64,000 bases of DNA, taken from assembly GCF_003144115.1 (NCBI RefSeq), contig NW_020312014.1:98620-162619 (forward strand), read 5' to 3'. Below the pieces are notes generated by a model. That model was not told where the DNA came from, did no database searches, and was given only the letters and a program-made list of their open reading frames with translations. The translations under genes were made by a program, and so were the position numbers. Source of the stretch: Tilletiopsis washingtonensis. Lineage: Eukaryota; Basidiomycota; Exobasidiomycetes; Entylomatales. Of this stretch, positions 37,301 to 49,390 are shown one piece after another. The first letter of the stretch is position 1, and each line of letters opens with the position of its first letter.

Positions 37301-39896
37301 TCGGCGCCATCTACGACGTCATCCGCAAGCGCGAGATCGTCATGCCCGAGGAGCACGTCGGGCAGCTGGGCTTCGACTATGCCTGGAAGGAGCTGCTGCG
37401 GCGCTCGCGCAAGGCCGGCCCGCTGCTGCTGCCGCACACGGCCGTCTTTGACCGCGCCGTGTTCGAGAGCTGCTGGCGGCCCGTCGTCGCCAGCATCGCG
37501 CATGCCTTCTCGTCGTACCGCGACGAGCACCTGCTGGAGCGCGCCATTGGCGGCTTCCGCCAGTGCGCGATCCTCGCCAGCCGCTTCGGCATGTACGAGC
37601 TGTTCGACTACATGATCCAAGGCCTCGCAGGCGCCACGGGCCTACTCGACGACCGCGTGCCGGGCGGCGGTGCGTTGACAAACAACGCAGTCGTCGATGT
37701 TGATGGCCAGAGCATCACAGTCTCGCCGCTGTCGGTGCGCTTCGGCGCCAACTTCAAGGGCCAGCTCGCCGCCGTCGTGCTGTTCACCATCACCAACGGC
37801 AACGGCAATGCCATCCGGGCGGGCTGGGCGCCGATCTTCGAGATCTTCAAGAACCTCTTCGTCAGCTCGCTGCTGCCCGCGCCGCTCTCGCACATGCATG
37901 ACTTTGCCAAGGACGGCAGCGAGGCGGCGACGCCCGACGGGCTGATCCCGATCCCGCTGAAGCCGCGCAAGGCGCCTGGACCGCCGCCGCAGGATCCGCG
38001 TGCCCAAGGCGGAGGCCTGTTCAGCACGCTCTCGTCCTACCTGCTGTCGCCGTACTCGGCCGCCAACGAGCCCGCTGCGCCCGAGGTGATTGCCGAGGAC
38101 GTCGAGTCGAGCCTGTGCACAGTGGACTGCATCACGAGCTGCCGACTGGACGAGCTGTACGCGCAGGTCCTCGAGCTCAACGAGGAAGCGCTGCTGCCGG
38201 CGCTGCGTGCTCTCAAGGCGCTTGCCGACCGCTGCAGTGTCGAGCGTGTTACTGCGCCGGTCCACGAGCAGCACCGACTCGTGCAGGATCGCGAAGCTTC
38301 CAGCTCAGGTCGCTCTACGCCGACGAACCCTGGCTCCAGCCTTGCCGGTGCGCGTTCGCCGCTGCACTACGACCCGACGGCGATCTTCGCAATGGAGCTG
38401 CTCACGTCCGTGGCGTGCTCTTCCACGGCAGTCTCGACGGCCGAGGCATGGAACGTCGCCTCGGAGCACCTCATCGACGTGCTCAAGATGCCGCGGCTCA
38501 TGCACCCCATGCACATCGAGCGCGCAGTCGCCTCGCTGCTGCGGCTGGCAGAGAAGATCTCGCCGTCGGCCGAAGGCGCTCTGCGCGACCAGATCTTCGT
38601 GGCGCTCGACTTGCTGCGCAGCATCCCGGCCGAGCTGCGCTCCTCGATCAGCCCTCAGCTCGTGGCGGGCCTGACGCAGATCATCCGCACGGACCCTGGC
38701 TTTGCCCGCTCGCAGACCGAGTGGGGTCTCGTGCTGGCCCTCATCGCAGACCACTCTGTGACGCGCAACGCACGCGCTGCGGCGCTGGCCTCGGATGCAG
38801 TGCGGCAGATCGCGCAGCAACGGCTGACAAGCGACAACTTCGCCGGCGTCGTGTCGCTACTGCGCAGCTTTGCTGCTGGCGCCGACTGCTCCGGCTGGCG
38901 TGCCGAGGAGCAACGGCAAGGACAGCGCCGCACGCTCACGGAGAAGAAGGAGCTGGCGGACTACGAGACGCAGTGCCAGCAGCGAGGCGTGGAGGCCATC
39001 GTGGCGCTGGAGGGCATGAAGGGCTCGATCCCGCGCCTGGTCGACGCCTCGGGATTAGCAGCTGCCGATGGTGAGTCGTGGCGTCGTTGTGCATCCTCAC
39101 AGTCAGCTGACGCGCTTGCCGCAGCGTGGACACAGTTCTGGCTGCCGCTCATGACGGCGCTGTCGGAGCAGTGCGCCAACCGGCACCGGCCTGCGCGCGA
39201 GGCGGCCATCACGCATCTGCAGCGCACGCTGCTTGCGTCCGAGATTCTCTCCGGCACGGCCGCGTCGCTGCCGCAGCGCAGCACGCTCGTCTACATCTTC
39301 ACCGCCGTCGTGTTCTCCACGCTCGACGAGCTGCTCAAGCCCGAGGTGTTCAAGGCCGACGCCGAGGGCATCCTCGAGGCGCGCATCCGCATGTGCGCGC
39401 TGCTATCCAAGGTGTACCTGCACTACCTGCCGCAGCTTGCCTCGCCGGCCGACGAGCCGTTCCAGCGGCTGTGGATGCAGGTGCTGGACAACCTTGAGCG
39501 CTGTGAGTCGCGGCGTGTGCTGCTCTGTGCTCCTGACCGCTGACGCCCCGGGCTGCAGACCTGCGTGCGAGCAAGCACCAGCATGTGAGCACCCTCGCCG
39601 CAGATGTGACTCGCCCTCTGCTGACTGCTCCTCGTTCGCAGGAGTCGATACCGGAGCTGACGAAGAACGTGCTGCTGGTGATGAATGCCTCGGAGGTGCT
39701 GCTGCCGCCGCCGGCACCCGGAGCGCCAGAGCAGCGCAGCGGCGAGCAGGTGGCGCTGTGGGCGCTGACGGCCGAGCGGCTGGCGCAGTTCCTGCCGGGC
39801 CTGCTCGACGAGCTCTTCGGCGCTGCGCCAATAAGAATGCCCGAGACGGCAGCGGCCGCACCTGAGGCCGGTGCAGCCGGAGGGCAAGCTGTATGA
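34375..39896 (+). CDS. GEA1: Sec7-domain Arf-GEF of the GEA/GBF1 family
   Basis: Six exons (34375-34840, 34896-35315, 35387-39070, 39125-39502, 39559-39584, 39642-39896) encode 1742 residues. In order there is an N-terminal DCB region, a HUS box with YVNFDCDVDCENMFE (nt about 36530-36570), the Sec7 catalytic domain (about 36820-37400) and HDS repeats with GFRQCAILASRFGMYELFD. In Sec7, FRLPGESQQI holds the catalytic glutamate finger and SVIMLNTDLHNP is the second hallmark. It exchanges GDP for GTP on Arf1 at the Golgi to start COPI coat assembly. The linker between DCB and HUS has acidic and Ser-rich insertions and a poly-Pro run near 36370. The exon at 39559-39584 is only 26 nt. One long exon carries 70 percent of the protein. 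Confidence 0.95.
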
Positions 39897-40160
39897 GATA
39901 CATCGAGCGAGAGCTCAATTGCAACTACTTATCGCCTGACAGCAGAGCGGAGCGGAGTGATGCTGGTGCGAGACATGCGAGAGGGCAAGCAGAGGGGATG
40001 AACGTGTGCGCAGGGCGGGTGAACAAAGCAGCAGGAAGCGCGAGCCGATCAGGTGCGCAGCACGGCTGAGCACGGCCGCGAGAGAGGCAGAGAATGAGGA
40101 GCCGGTGACGGTGGGAAGAAACAGAAGCGACAGGTCCAGCAGAAGGAGGAAGAGAGATGC

Positions 40161-42777
40161 TCAGCATTCTGCGCAGGCGATCGCGTCAGCTGAGGCAGAG
40201 GCACGGCGGGAACTGGCTGGCACTCACCGATGCGCATGCCCGACTGGGCCATTTCGAACCGCGCGCCCAGCTGCATCTCCTCCTCCATCTCCCTCAGCTC
40301 CTCCAAGATGCGCTCCCTCATCGTTCTGGGATCGATGATGCGCGGCCTTGGCGCCGCGCCGGCGCTCTCGTCGACGCTCTCGGCCGCCTGGAACGAGGGG
40401 AACAGGGCCGTCTTGACGTGGATGATGATGAATGTCAGGCCTTGGAGCGAGCCGCGCAGCTCGGCTTCGGCGATGAAGGCTGGCGCGGCGGGCGCCATGG
40501 GCAGCGGAGGTGGCACACGGGTGCGCTGCATGCCGCTGCGTGATGGCGAGGATTCGGCGGAGAGAGGCGGTGCGGCAGCGGAGCTTGTCGCATCGAATGC
40601 ACCGCTGCGCTTCAGCGTGTCTCTCCTTCTGCGTTCGGCCACGACGCAGCGCGCCAGCGATCGCAGTTCGTCGAAGAGATGACTGACGTTGAGATGGCCA
40701 TACAGGAACGCCGTCGGATGCGAGGCGGGGAAGCTGCACTCCAGAAAGACGGCGTGCAGCTGATCGACGACGAAGCGCGAGGCTGCATGTTGCCAGACGC
40801 GCTTGTTGCGCGGCGACTGCGAGATGCTGTCCGGCTCGACATCGCCAAAGAAGAGCACGTCGGAGCCCGTGGCGCGGTTGCTGATGAAGAATGCCGTCGA
40901 GTCGAGCGCGGGAGGAGACCGATCAATGCTCACGCGTCTCGGAGGCGGCGCACGCGAAGAAGCGGGCGTCTCGCTCTGCAGTGCGTCCGAGTGCGCGGCC
41001 TTGGCCTCCATGTGACGTTCGGCGCCTTGCGCGGTGCGAGGTCGCCGCGCGCGTGGCGGGCCATTGCCGACGCGCCGCAGAGGCAGGGTGCTTTGTCCTG
41101 GCAATGGCGCGAGTGCACCGCCGTGCTCGGTGGGCGACTCGAGCGGCGCGGGAGTCGACTTGCCGGAGCCGGGCCGCGAGTCGGAAGAAGGTCCGGCTGC
41201 GGCACTGGCGCCAGCGCTGTTGCTGGCGCTCAGCGGACCCGCAGAGTCGGGCACCGCACTCCCACTCTCGCTCCAGCTCTCCTCCGACACATGGTCGCGC
41301 AGCGTCGCGCCCGTGAATGTGGCGTTCGACAGCGCCTCGCGTTCGGGGGCGAACGGCGACGTAAACGTCGGTCGCTCGCCTCCTGCCGTCGCAGGTGGGA
41401 GCGCAGAATGCATGGGACCCCAGCCCGAGAAGTGCGGCGCAGAGAGAGGCAGAGAGAAGCGCTTGTTGAAGTAGGAAGGCGGGCGGGGCGCCATGTGCTG
41501 CGTGGGCGTCGGCGGCGCGGGAGGCTGTGCGGGGTTGAGGCCGTGGGACAGTGCGAACGGCAGGACAGAGAGGCCGGGCGAGAGCGGCGTGATGCTTTGA
41601 CTCTCCAGACTTTGCTCGCCAGTGATCAGTTGCCATCCACCTGCAGCTAGGAGCGTGGCTGCCGAAGGGCCAGAGACTCACCTGCGCAAGTGATATACCG
41701 TATGCGGCTCATCCTCCTTGAAGCTCGCCAGCTTCGGCCAGATCTTGCCATTGAACACCTCGAGCAGATTCTCCAGCGTGGCGCGCAGGCCCCACACGGC
41801 ACGTTTGCCGGGCAGGCTGGCGCTGCCGAGCACGAGGCCGAGGATGTGGTCGAGATGCGCATGCGTGATGAGGAAACAGGAGGCGAAGGAGCCGATGTAG
41901 CCCGCTCGCAACGCCGCGGAGGCATGCGGGAAGGCCGTGCTGGCAAAGGCCGAGGAGGAGGAGGAATCCTCCAGCACGCGCGTGAGCGCTCCGAGCCAGG
42001 AACCTGCCAGAGCAGTGTGAGCAAGATCTCGGCAGACACTATGTGCCTGGGCCGGCGGTACGTCAAGCGGCTCGCCGTTACGAGCTGGACCGCCTAGAAG
42101 GACGGCTGTTGGGCTAGAGAGACGCCGCCGGCAATGAACAGCCCGAGTCTGCGCCGCCACACAAAGAGCACTTCCGCGCGCGCCGGCGTCTTCTGCCCCC
42201 GCAAACGGTGCGCATGCTCGTACGATGCTTCCTGCCCCGCTGCCTGCTCTTCGCCATCCCGGCCCTTGCCGACCCAAGTTCCTTGCCGAGCCATTCTTGC
42301 CCTACTCTGCTCCCTCTCGCGCGCCTACTCACCGCCCTCTACAACGGCATATCCCTCCTCCCACTCCTGTTCGTGCGGCTTGACAATGTAGCAGCTGCAG
42401 TCGCCCTCCAGCGGTCCGCCGCCCACACCTAGGCAGATCCACGTGAATCCGGCAGCCTTGCCTTGGGGCACCAGGCTCAGATGCATCGAGTCTGCACCCG
42501 CACCCGAGCCCGAGCCGAGCGACTCGCGAGCCTGCGGCTCCGAAGGCGCGGTGGAGGGGCGCCGTTCGGAGCGATAGCCTGAGCCGGGCACGGGCACGGG
42601 CGCAGGCGCGGGCGAGGCCGCGGCGGGTGTAGGCGGCGCGGCGGGAGAGAAGGAGGAGGAGGAGGACGATGCAGCGGCGGACGCAGAGGCAGCCGCCGAG
42701 GCACGCAGCGGCGTCTTGGGCGACACGGGCGCCAGGCGAGGAGGCCGCACGCCGGGCGGCGGCGGAGCGCGCGACAT
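40161..42777 (-). CDS. PDE1: Class II (low-affinity) cAMP phosphodiesterase
   Basis: Exons 42777-42333, 42003-41682, 41609-40228 and 40168-40161 encode 718 residues. The metallo-beta-lactamase-type site is plain: FLITHAHLDHILGLVLGS with the HxHxDH motif, followed by WGLRATLENLLEVFNGKIWP. Further on come SDVLFFGDVEPDS and VFLECSFPASHPTAFLYGHL, then HLFDELRSLA and LTFIIIHVKT. These are the class II cyclic-nucleotide phosphodiesterase signatures (yeast Pde1), which hydrolyse cAMP to AMP and damp PKA signalling. Disordered insertions lengthen the protein at the N-terminus and between the two halves of the site. The first intron is 329 nt; joining across it restores VVEGGSWLGAL, typical of the family. 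The last coding exon is only 8 nt; retaining the final intron would instead add 59 residues before a stop at 40049. Confidence 0.9.
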
Positions 42778-44765
42778 GGGGGCGAGGGCGAGAGGGTGAT
42801 GCGCTGAGGATGCGGCGGCGCGAGGGATGAGGAGCAGAAAGAAGAGGCACGAGGCGCAGAAGCAAGGCGAAGAAGACACGTGGGCGCCGCCGTGGAGCGC
42901 CAAGCACGAGCTGCCGAAGTGGGAAGAGGAGGGTGAGGGAGGGGAAGAGAGAGCGCGCGGTGCCGAAGTGTCGCTATTCCGAGCCGGCGCCGTGCGGGCG
43001 GGGCACAGCAGCAGCTGCAGGCGGCCGGCCGGCGGTGCGCGCGTGGCAGGCGGCGGCGGCGTAGGGCGGCGGCCGTCGCCGGCTCCGGCGAGGCACGCGG
43101 CGCTGCGGGCTTGATTGCCGCCTGGCGCTCCGCCGGCCCGCTCTTGCTGCGCTGCGAGGCTGTCTGCCTCTCTGCCCTGTGCACGCTCCTCAGAGCGGCT
43201 CCATCGAGTGTCTTCGTCTTTGCCGAGCGCGCCTCTTTCCAGCCTCCTGCCGACGTTGGGGCGAGCCGCGCCGAGCACAGCTACCCCCCCTCCGGCTCCG
43301 CAGAGTGCCGCGGCGTGGCTGGGCACTGCCGCCGGCCGGCCGTACAGCCGTCTTGGCCTTCGCACTTTGCCTCCTCGCCTCTCGCGCCGAGGCGCCTGGA
43401 CTAGGATCAGCCCGGCTCTTCCCTTCAGCACATCGCGCGGCGCCGAGAACTCGACTGTGCTGCATCCGAAATGACGGCTGCGCTGCATTCGGCCCTCATG
43501 CCGACGCCTTAACCGCGCCTTGCTATCGACCGTGAGACAGCCGCGGCGGCGGCACCGCCGGGCGCCACACGCGCGTCAAGGGCGCATGCGGATGTGGGCC
43601 GCGGCGCAGCCACAAACGCAGTGCATGCTGCACTGCTGCAGCATGCGAGCGATGGCGACGTCTAGACCGGCGGCAGAAGCGATGGACCTCGCAAAGGCAG
43701 CTTGTTCTGAACGATGCGCAGTCCGAACGCTGCTCGACGCGAGAGCTCGCCGTCGTGGGCTGCCGTGACTGCCGCTCGGCGGTTTTCTGCCCGCCGTTTC
43801 CCGTCGGGACGTCTGGCCTGCCGTGCCGAGGCTTCCTGCAGCTGCCGGCTAAATCTCATCCACTCTCTCTCTCGGCTCGACGTGCGAGTCGCATGAGTGT
43901 TCAGGCAGAACCAAGCAAAGACAAACCTGGCGGGCGAGAAAACAGAGAAATAGAAAGCCCGGGGGGCGAAGCGACGCCAGCTCGCTTTGCGAAGCGCTTC
44001 TAGGCAGAGCGGCAACGCTCTGGGCCCGCGACGAAGGCGAGCTGAGGCACACGAGGGGCCAACCAACACATGTAGAGCTGCAGGTGGCAGCGACGTAGGG
44101 ATGCAAGCAGCTGCCCAAGCAGTCAGAGTCCATCTGTCTCTCTGCCTCTGCTCGGCAGAGTCAGAGGAGCAGAGAGTGCGCAGCGGGACCTGGCAAGTCG
44201 TGATCAGTCTCTCCTGTTACGCACCTCCCGTTCCGTCGGCTCTCTAGCTCTCGCCTCCATGCGCCCGCTGCGCCCCGACGCAGACGCGTCTGACGACGAT
44301 GAGCGCCGCCGCGTGGGTCAGTGACTGCATTGGTCCCGCTGCGCGGACTTGCCTGGCTGCTCTGGCAAGTCCACTCGGCAATCTGATGAGGTGTCTTTGC
44401 TGCTTGTGCACATGAGACGGCGTCTCGGCGCTCGGTCAGCATGACAAGCCCCTGAACGCCGTGTCAGGCGCCAGACGGGCGCGGGAGCACACGCAAAGAT
44501 CAAGACACGAACAGGTTCAAGGGACGGGCATAGAGTACAGCTGGGGAACGAACGTGGGCGAAGGGAAGAAAGAGAGAGTAGTGGGCGTAATGATTGAACG
44601 TAGGAAAGAAGGCAGAGCGAGCGATGGCATGTTGGCGTGTCGAGAAGGAGCCGAGATGGCGGCCGCCGCGGCGGAGCGGATGAGAAGAGGGGTTGCGCAT
44701 GTGTGGTAGCAGAGACGCAGGAGTGAAATGGCGTGAGGAAGAGGAGCTTGCAGGGAAGTTGAGCT
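42778..44765. other. Intergenic, no supported gene
   Basis: About 2 kb lie between the PDE1 start and the ATG8 stop (both minus strand). Several open frames of 60-190 codons exist on both strands, but none shows a family motif or splice-linked extension. The part near PDE1 probably contains its promoter. No RNA gene or repeat identified. Confidence 0.5.
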
Positions 44766-45992
44766 TCATGCGCCAAACGTATTCTCGCCGCTGTACTGGA
44801 TGTACAAGAATCTGGCGCCACACCGTCTGTGTCAGCCAGATGATCTCCCTCTCTCTTGCCCTACCTCAAGCCAGTGCATGATGGGCAGGGCTGAGCGAGC
44901 GAGAGCGCAACTCACCCATCCTCATCTTTGTGCTCCTCGTAGATGGCGCTCATGAGCGCCGCCGTGGCGGGCAGCACCTCGTCGACGAAGATGAAGATGG
45001 CCTTCTCGGGCGCCAGCTGCTCCGTAGTGCAAGCAACACACAGACGTCAGCATGACTAGAGCCGGTGCTGGTGCTGCGATCGCGAGGAAAGAGGCAACGC
45101 ACCTTGATGCGCTTGCGAATCACGTAGACGAACTGTCCCACCGTCAGGTCCTGCAGAGAAAAGGCCGATCGCAGCGTGTCAGCGAGAGGATACCGACGCT
45201 GCTGCGTGTGTGTGTGCAGAGAGAGAGAGAGAGAGTAGCAAGTGTAGACTACGCACAGAAGGCACCAGATACTTCTTCTTGTCAATCGTCGGAATGTCGG
45301 TGCGGTCTGCTTTCTCGCAGATGACCTGTTGAGGGGCGAAGAGGCGTCAGCAGGCATAGCGTGATGTGCATGAAGTCGTCCGCGCGGCGCCCCGCCTTCA
45401 ATACGAGAAGTCGCACGAGCGATAGGGTGGGCAGCACAGCCATTCCAGCGAAGGGATCACGGTGGCACAAGCTGTGCCTCCAAACTCCAGCCCTGGCACC
45501 GCATGTCCCAGCGCGCACTCATTGCGACCAGCTCTAGAGCGAAGGCAGCAGAGATGCGCGGCCCCGCGCTGCAGCCGTATCTCTGCGCAAGCTCATGCAC
45601 CGATCATCTCTCGCACAGCCGCACCACCTCTGCTCTCATGCAAGCCTCCCCCTGCGGGCCTCTCTCCTCTCTGCTCCCCAGCCCTGCGCATGCCGCCTTA
45701 TCAACCCCCGCACCGCCAGCACCCTCTCTGCGACTGGGCCTTCATCACGTCGCCGCCGCGCGCGCGCTTCGTGGCCCGCACCACTCGTGTGCACGCGCCG
45801 TCCCCATACGCACCGGGATCCTGTCGGGATACTTCTGCCGGATGCGCTCGGCCTCTGCCTTGCGCTTCTCTGCTCGTCAAGGAAGCAGGAGAGGGAGACA
45901 GGGCTCGACCGTCAGCCTGCCTGTGTCGCGAAGCGAGGAGGGTGGAGAGGGAACGCACCAAACGGGTGCTCGTCCTTGAACTTGGAGCGCAT
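44766..45992 (-). CDS. ATG8: Atg8, autophagy ubiquitin-like modifier
   Basis: Six exons (45992-45959, 45869-45814, 45325-45257, 45150-45103, 45016-44916, 44811-44766) give 117 residues, the usual length. The sequence is near-universal: [73 protein letters not shown] and [14 protein letters not shown]. The glycine before the final Ala is the residue exposed by Atg4 and joined to phosphatidylethanolamine on the autophagosome membrane. Introns are long for this genome: 89, 488, 106, 86 and 104 nt. The 106-nt intron holds TG and GA dinucleotide runs (45205-45235). The gene is divergent from mL46, with 523 bp between starts. Confidence 0.97.
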
Positions 45993-46515
45993 GCTGAGCT
46001 AGACGAGGAGAGTGTGCGCCTCGAGAGAGAGCGAAGTGGAGCGGCGCAGCAGGAGTGCGCAGCAAGGGCGATACGGCGCGCGAAGCGGGTGGGAGAGCGA
46101 TGCGCGCGGCGGCACGCGAAGAGAGGAAGGGCGCTGTGGGCTGGCGCGGATGTGCAGAGGCAGTGCAGGAGGTGTGGCGGTGAGTCGAGGCGGGGTGATG
46201 GTAGTGGAGCAGCAGGGCGCGCGAGATTGGCCCCACAGCGAGCGAGGCCGCGTAGTGCGCAGCCTGAGCCCTCACCGCGCCGCGCTGCAGGGTGCGCAGC
46301 GCCGCCGCCCGCCGACCGCAACACCGCTGCGCAGAGACTGCCCGCGTGCCTCGCCCCTGGCCCAGGCGCGCGCACGGGCGCTGCAGCCGGACCACGCAAG
46401 TGCTCCCACGGCCCTGATCACGTGCCGCTTCACGCCGCGCCCTTTCGCAAGGCCGCCGCCCCGGCGAGCGGAGCGGCTTCCCTCCACCACTCCCCCTCCT
46501 CCCTCCTCCCTCGCC
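45993..46515. promoter_or_regulatory. Divergent promoter region, ATG8 and mL46
   Basis: 523 bp between two divergent start codons contain the promoters of both genes. No specific operator could be assigned with confidence. C/T-rich leader (ccctcctccctcc) directly precedes the mL46 ATG. Confidence 0.5.
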
Positions 46516-47638
46516 ATGGCGCACCTCGCTGGCACGTCGGCCTCCGCGCTCGCCGGCAGCTCGCGCAGCGCGTCCGCACTGGTGCGCCGCGCCTTCGGCT
46601 CCGCACCTCGCTCCTTCTGCTCCTCCTCGGTGCGCGCCCAGGCCTCGCCCGCCGCCAGCAGCTCCCTCTCCACCGCGCTCCTCCTCTCGCGGCCGCCGAC
46701 GATTCTGCGCGAGCCGAGTGCCTTTGAGGCGGCCTACTTTACCTACAACGCCAAGGTGGCGCGCGCACTCGCACAGCCCTTCCCAAAGGACTTCTACTTC
46801 CAAAAGGGCAGTGCCGCCGAGCAGCGCTTCGACGACGAGGAGAAGGCGCGTGCGGCGGCCCTGGCGCCGCAGACGCACGCAGAGGCAGGCAAAGGGGGCA
46901 ACGCGAAGGCTGAGCCGCCGCAGCCGAGTGCACCGACGACGACAACGTCGGAGCACGAGGCGGATCTCTACGCCACAAGCCCGCGCCGCACAGAGGCAGA
47001 TGAGCACAACGACACGACGAGCCTGCAGCGCGCCCTCGACAAGACGCTCTTTCTGCTCATCAAGGACACGCAGGGCCGCTGGCGCTTCCCCACGACGCCG
47101 CTGAGGGGCGACGAGGAGCCGCTGCATCGCGTGGCACCAAGAGCGGTGCACGAGCCCTTGGGCGAGGACATGGACATCTGGCTCGTCTCCAACTTGCCCA
47201 TTGCGGTGCTGCCGTCTGGCGCAGAGAAGGTGAGTATCTCCACGGCGCAGACATGATCGACGAGAAGTCTGGCAGACGAGGGGAAAAGCAGATCGGGCGT
47301 GAAGAAGAGAGCGGGGGGGGGGGGGGGGGCAGTAGACCAGGGCAACCAGCTCTGCTGCTCGAAGCAGCATTCGCACATCGCTTGCCTGTGCCCTTGCACA
47401 CGGAACCTTGCAACGTCTCGCCGCTCTCGGCCCTCAGTCTGCACAACACAGGCATCCCCGCTGATGCCCACCTGCCCGCTCCGCGCAGACCTACTTCCTC
47501 CGCGCCCACATCCTCGCCGGCCAAGCCTCCTCCTCCACCAAGGCCGAGTATGCGTGGCTGACGCGCGCCGAGGTCGAGGAGCGCCTCAAGGGGGACAGCG
47601 CGTACTTTGAGGGGACGCGGGAACTGCTTAGCGAGTAG
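46516..47638 (+). CDS. MRPL46: Mitochondrial large-subunit ribosomal protein mL46
   Basis: Exons 46516-47229 and 47489-47638 encode 287 residues. The N-terminus is Ser/Ala/Arg-rich without acidic residues (MAHLAGTSASALAGSSRSAS), as expected of a mitochondrial targeting peptide. The body carries YNAKVARALAQPFPKDFYF near the start of the mature domain, then LFLLIKDTQGRWRFPTTPL and DIWLVSNLPIAVLP. After the intron come YFLRAHILAGQ and EYAWLTRAEVEERL. This matches the mL46 family (yeast Mrpl17), which has a degenerate NUDIX fold in the mitochondrial 54S subunit. The intron (47230-47488, 259 nt) contains a run of about 17 G. A disordered insertion of about 50 residues (Ala/Glu/Thr-rich) sits in the middle. 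Confidence 0.88.
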
Positions 47639-47788
47639 AAGGCGGGAACGGGTGGAAGAGGAGGACAGTGGGGGCAAGGAAGGGAAAGGGAGAAGGGTAG
47701 GCAGGGAGGCAGTCGCAAGAGCGGGGGAGAGGCTCTCTGTTCGGGGGGCCAGCGCAGGGCACGCGTTGAAGGACACCGCAACGATGTA

Positions 47789-49390
47789 TCATTGTGTCTC
47801 CTTCGCCTCCGAAGCCTCCCGGAGCGCCTCTCTGAGCACCTCATACCTCCTCCTCGCAATGCCCAGCGCGAACTCGAGCGTCTGCTCATCGTCCAGTCGC
47901 GTCCCCTCCGGGTGCGTGGCAGGAGCTTCGGCGTCTGCGCGCGCGATGGTGGAGCAGACGCCTTGTTGTTGAAGCAGCACCAGCTTTGCTTGCGCAGCGG
48001 AGTCGGCAGAGGCGCCGGCGGAAGAAGACGACGAGAGAGCGAGAACGAGACTGGAGTCGAGCAGTGCCGACTCGAAAGCCGTGGGGTCTGCAAGGAGATG
48101 TGCGCTGCTCGGCTCTCGTGTGTCAGCATGTGGCAGCGCCCAGGGGAAAGGAAATGCCGGACACGCACCCCTTGTATCCGCCGAAGCTGCATGAGAGAGG
48201 CAGGCTTTGCAAGTGCAGACGCTGTTCGTCCGTTGGATTTGGCGAGCAGATGACCTGCGAGGCATCGGCGTCCCACTTGGCGCCGGGAATCTTCGCTGTT
48301 TCGAGGGAGAGAGCGACGATGGGAGCTTTAGCGTCTAGCCCGCTGAAGGCGATAGGCAGCGAAAGTGCGACTCACCGTCTGAAAGCGCGCCGCAGATCGC
48401 GAGCATAGAGGCATCCAAGACGTTGCCATCGTACGAGATGCAGACGAGATCGATGTAGAGACACCAGACGGCCTCGCCGTACTCGATGCAGAGCGCGGAG
48501 AGATCGATTGGCGGAGAGCTTGAGAAGAGGAAACGGAGCGGAGGGGCGTTAGTGAGGTGTAGGCAGGTCGTGCGGAGAGGACGGAGATGAGAGAGAGAGG
48601 CACCCGACAAGGCAGGGGAGAGATTGGAGCGCGAAATGAAACGGCCAAGTGCCGCATGGTCACGCCGAGGCCTGCTCTCCTCTCTGGCTTGGCCTCTCCC
48701 AGGCTGAGGCTTGGCTTCTCTCTCCGGCTTCCGCTCTGTCAGGCTGAGGCTTGGCTTCTCTCTCCGGCTTCCCCTCTCTTAGGCTTCCCTTCTCTCAGGC
48801 CGATGCTCCATGCAACGCCCTTCGAGGCCCAGTCTTTGCGCGAGGTGCACAGCGAGGCACAGCCTTCGCATCAACACGGTCTGCAGGGCGGGCAAGTGCC
48901 GCAGGATCGCACCTCTTGCGCTCGCTGTTTCGCGCATGCTGTCTCCTCTCTGCCCAATGCGCGCCCTCCCACTCTCGCCTCGCCAGAGCCACAGCAAGGC
49001 GCACACTCACGCATCCAGCACGGCCATGATGCGATCCAGCACCACCTGCGCCTCCTCTCCCGGCGGGCCGGGCCTGAAGCGCGGCGAGCAGAGCGGGCTC
49101 ATGTCGATGCTCGGCACCACGAAGCCACATTCGGGCGCCTCGTCTCGCGGACGTGCCACCTCGGCGCTGACGGCCGCGACGACGGTGGTGCGTCCCAGGC
49201 GCACGAGGCAGGAGCCGCGCGCCGAGGCGAGCGAGCCAAGCACGGCAGACACGGCGCGCGAGGAAGAGGGCGACCGGCCGTCGTCGCGGATGGAGGGCGT
49301 GGAGGCGAGGAAGCGAGAGAGAAAGATGTGCGGATGCAGACGCTTGAAGATGGTCGCCTCGACGTCGAGGCGGGCAGTGGAGGAAGACAT
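47789..49390 (-). CDS. RRP43: Exosome subunit Rrp43 (RNase PH-like)
   Basis: Exons 49390-49011, 48518-48376, 48334-48169 and 48107-47789 encode 335 residues. Family blocks are LDVEATIFKRLHPHIFLSRF at the N-terminus, GSCLVRLGRTTVVAAVSAEV, then IDLSALCIEYGEAVWCLYID, LVCISYDGNVLDASMLAICG and PLSCSFGGYKG. These fit the RNase PH fold of Rrp43/EXOSC8 in the hexameric exosome ring; the family is catalytically inactive in fungi. The complex processes and degrades RNA in nucleus and cytoplasm. Two introns end in aag or gag rather than cag, chosen because only they keep the frame. Intron 1 is 492 nt and contains a 40-bp tandem duplication. The gene converges on mL46 (150 bp between the two stops). Confidence 0.88.
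48700..48779. repeat. 40-bp tandem duplication in RRP43 intron 1
   Basis: Two adjacent 40-bp units begin caggctgaggcttggcttct at 48700 and at 48740 and differ only in the last few bases. A shorter related piece (ggcttccct...ctcagg) follows to about 48800. The array lies within the 492-nt first intron. Confidence 0.9.

Noticed and set aside
35467-37620. 717-codon open frame on the minus strand
   Set aside because: Antisense to the large GEA exon with the Sec7 domain; no family motif.
45462-46727. 421-codon plus-strand open frame
   Set aside because: It overlaps ATG8 exons on the other strand and the start of mL46 in another frame; Cys/Arg/Pro-rich with no motif.
47310-47330. Poly-G runs (also near 5917 and 16411)
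   Set aside because: Homopolymer runs prone to sequencing error; no functional claim is justified.
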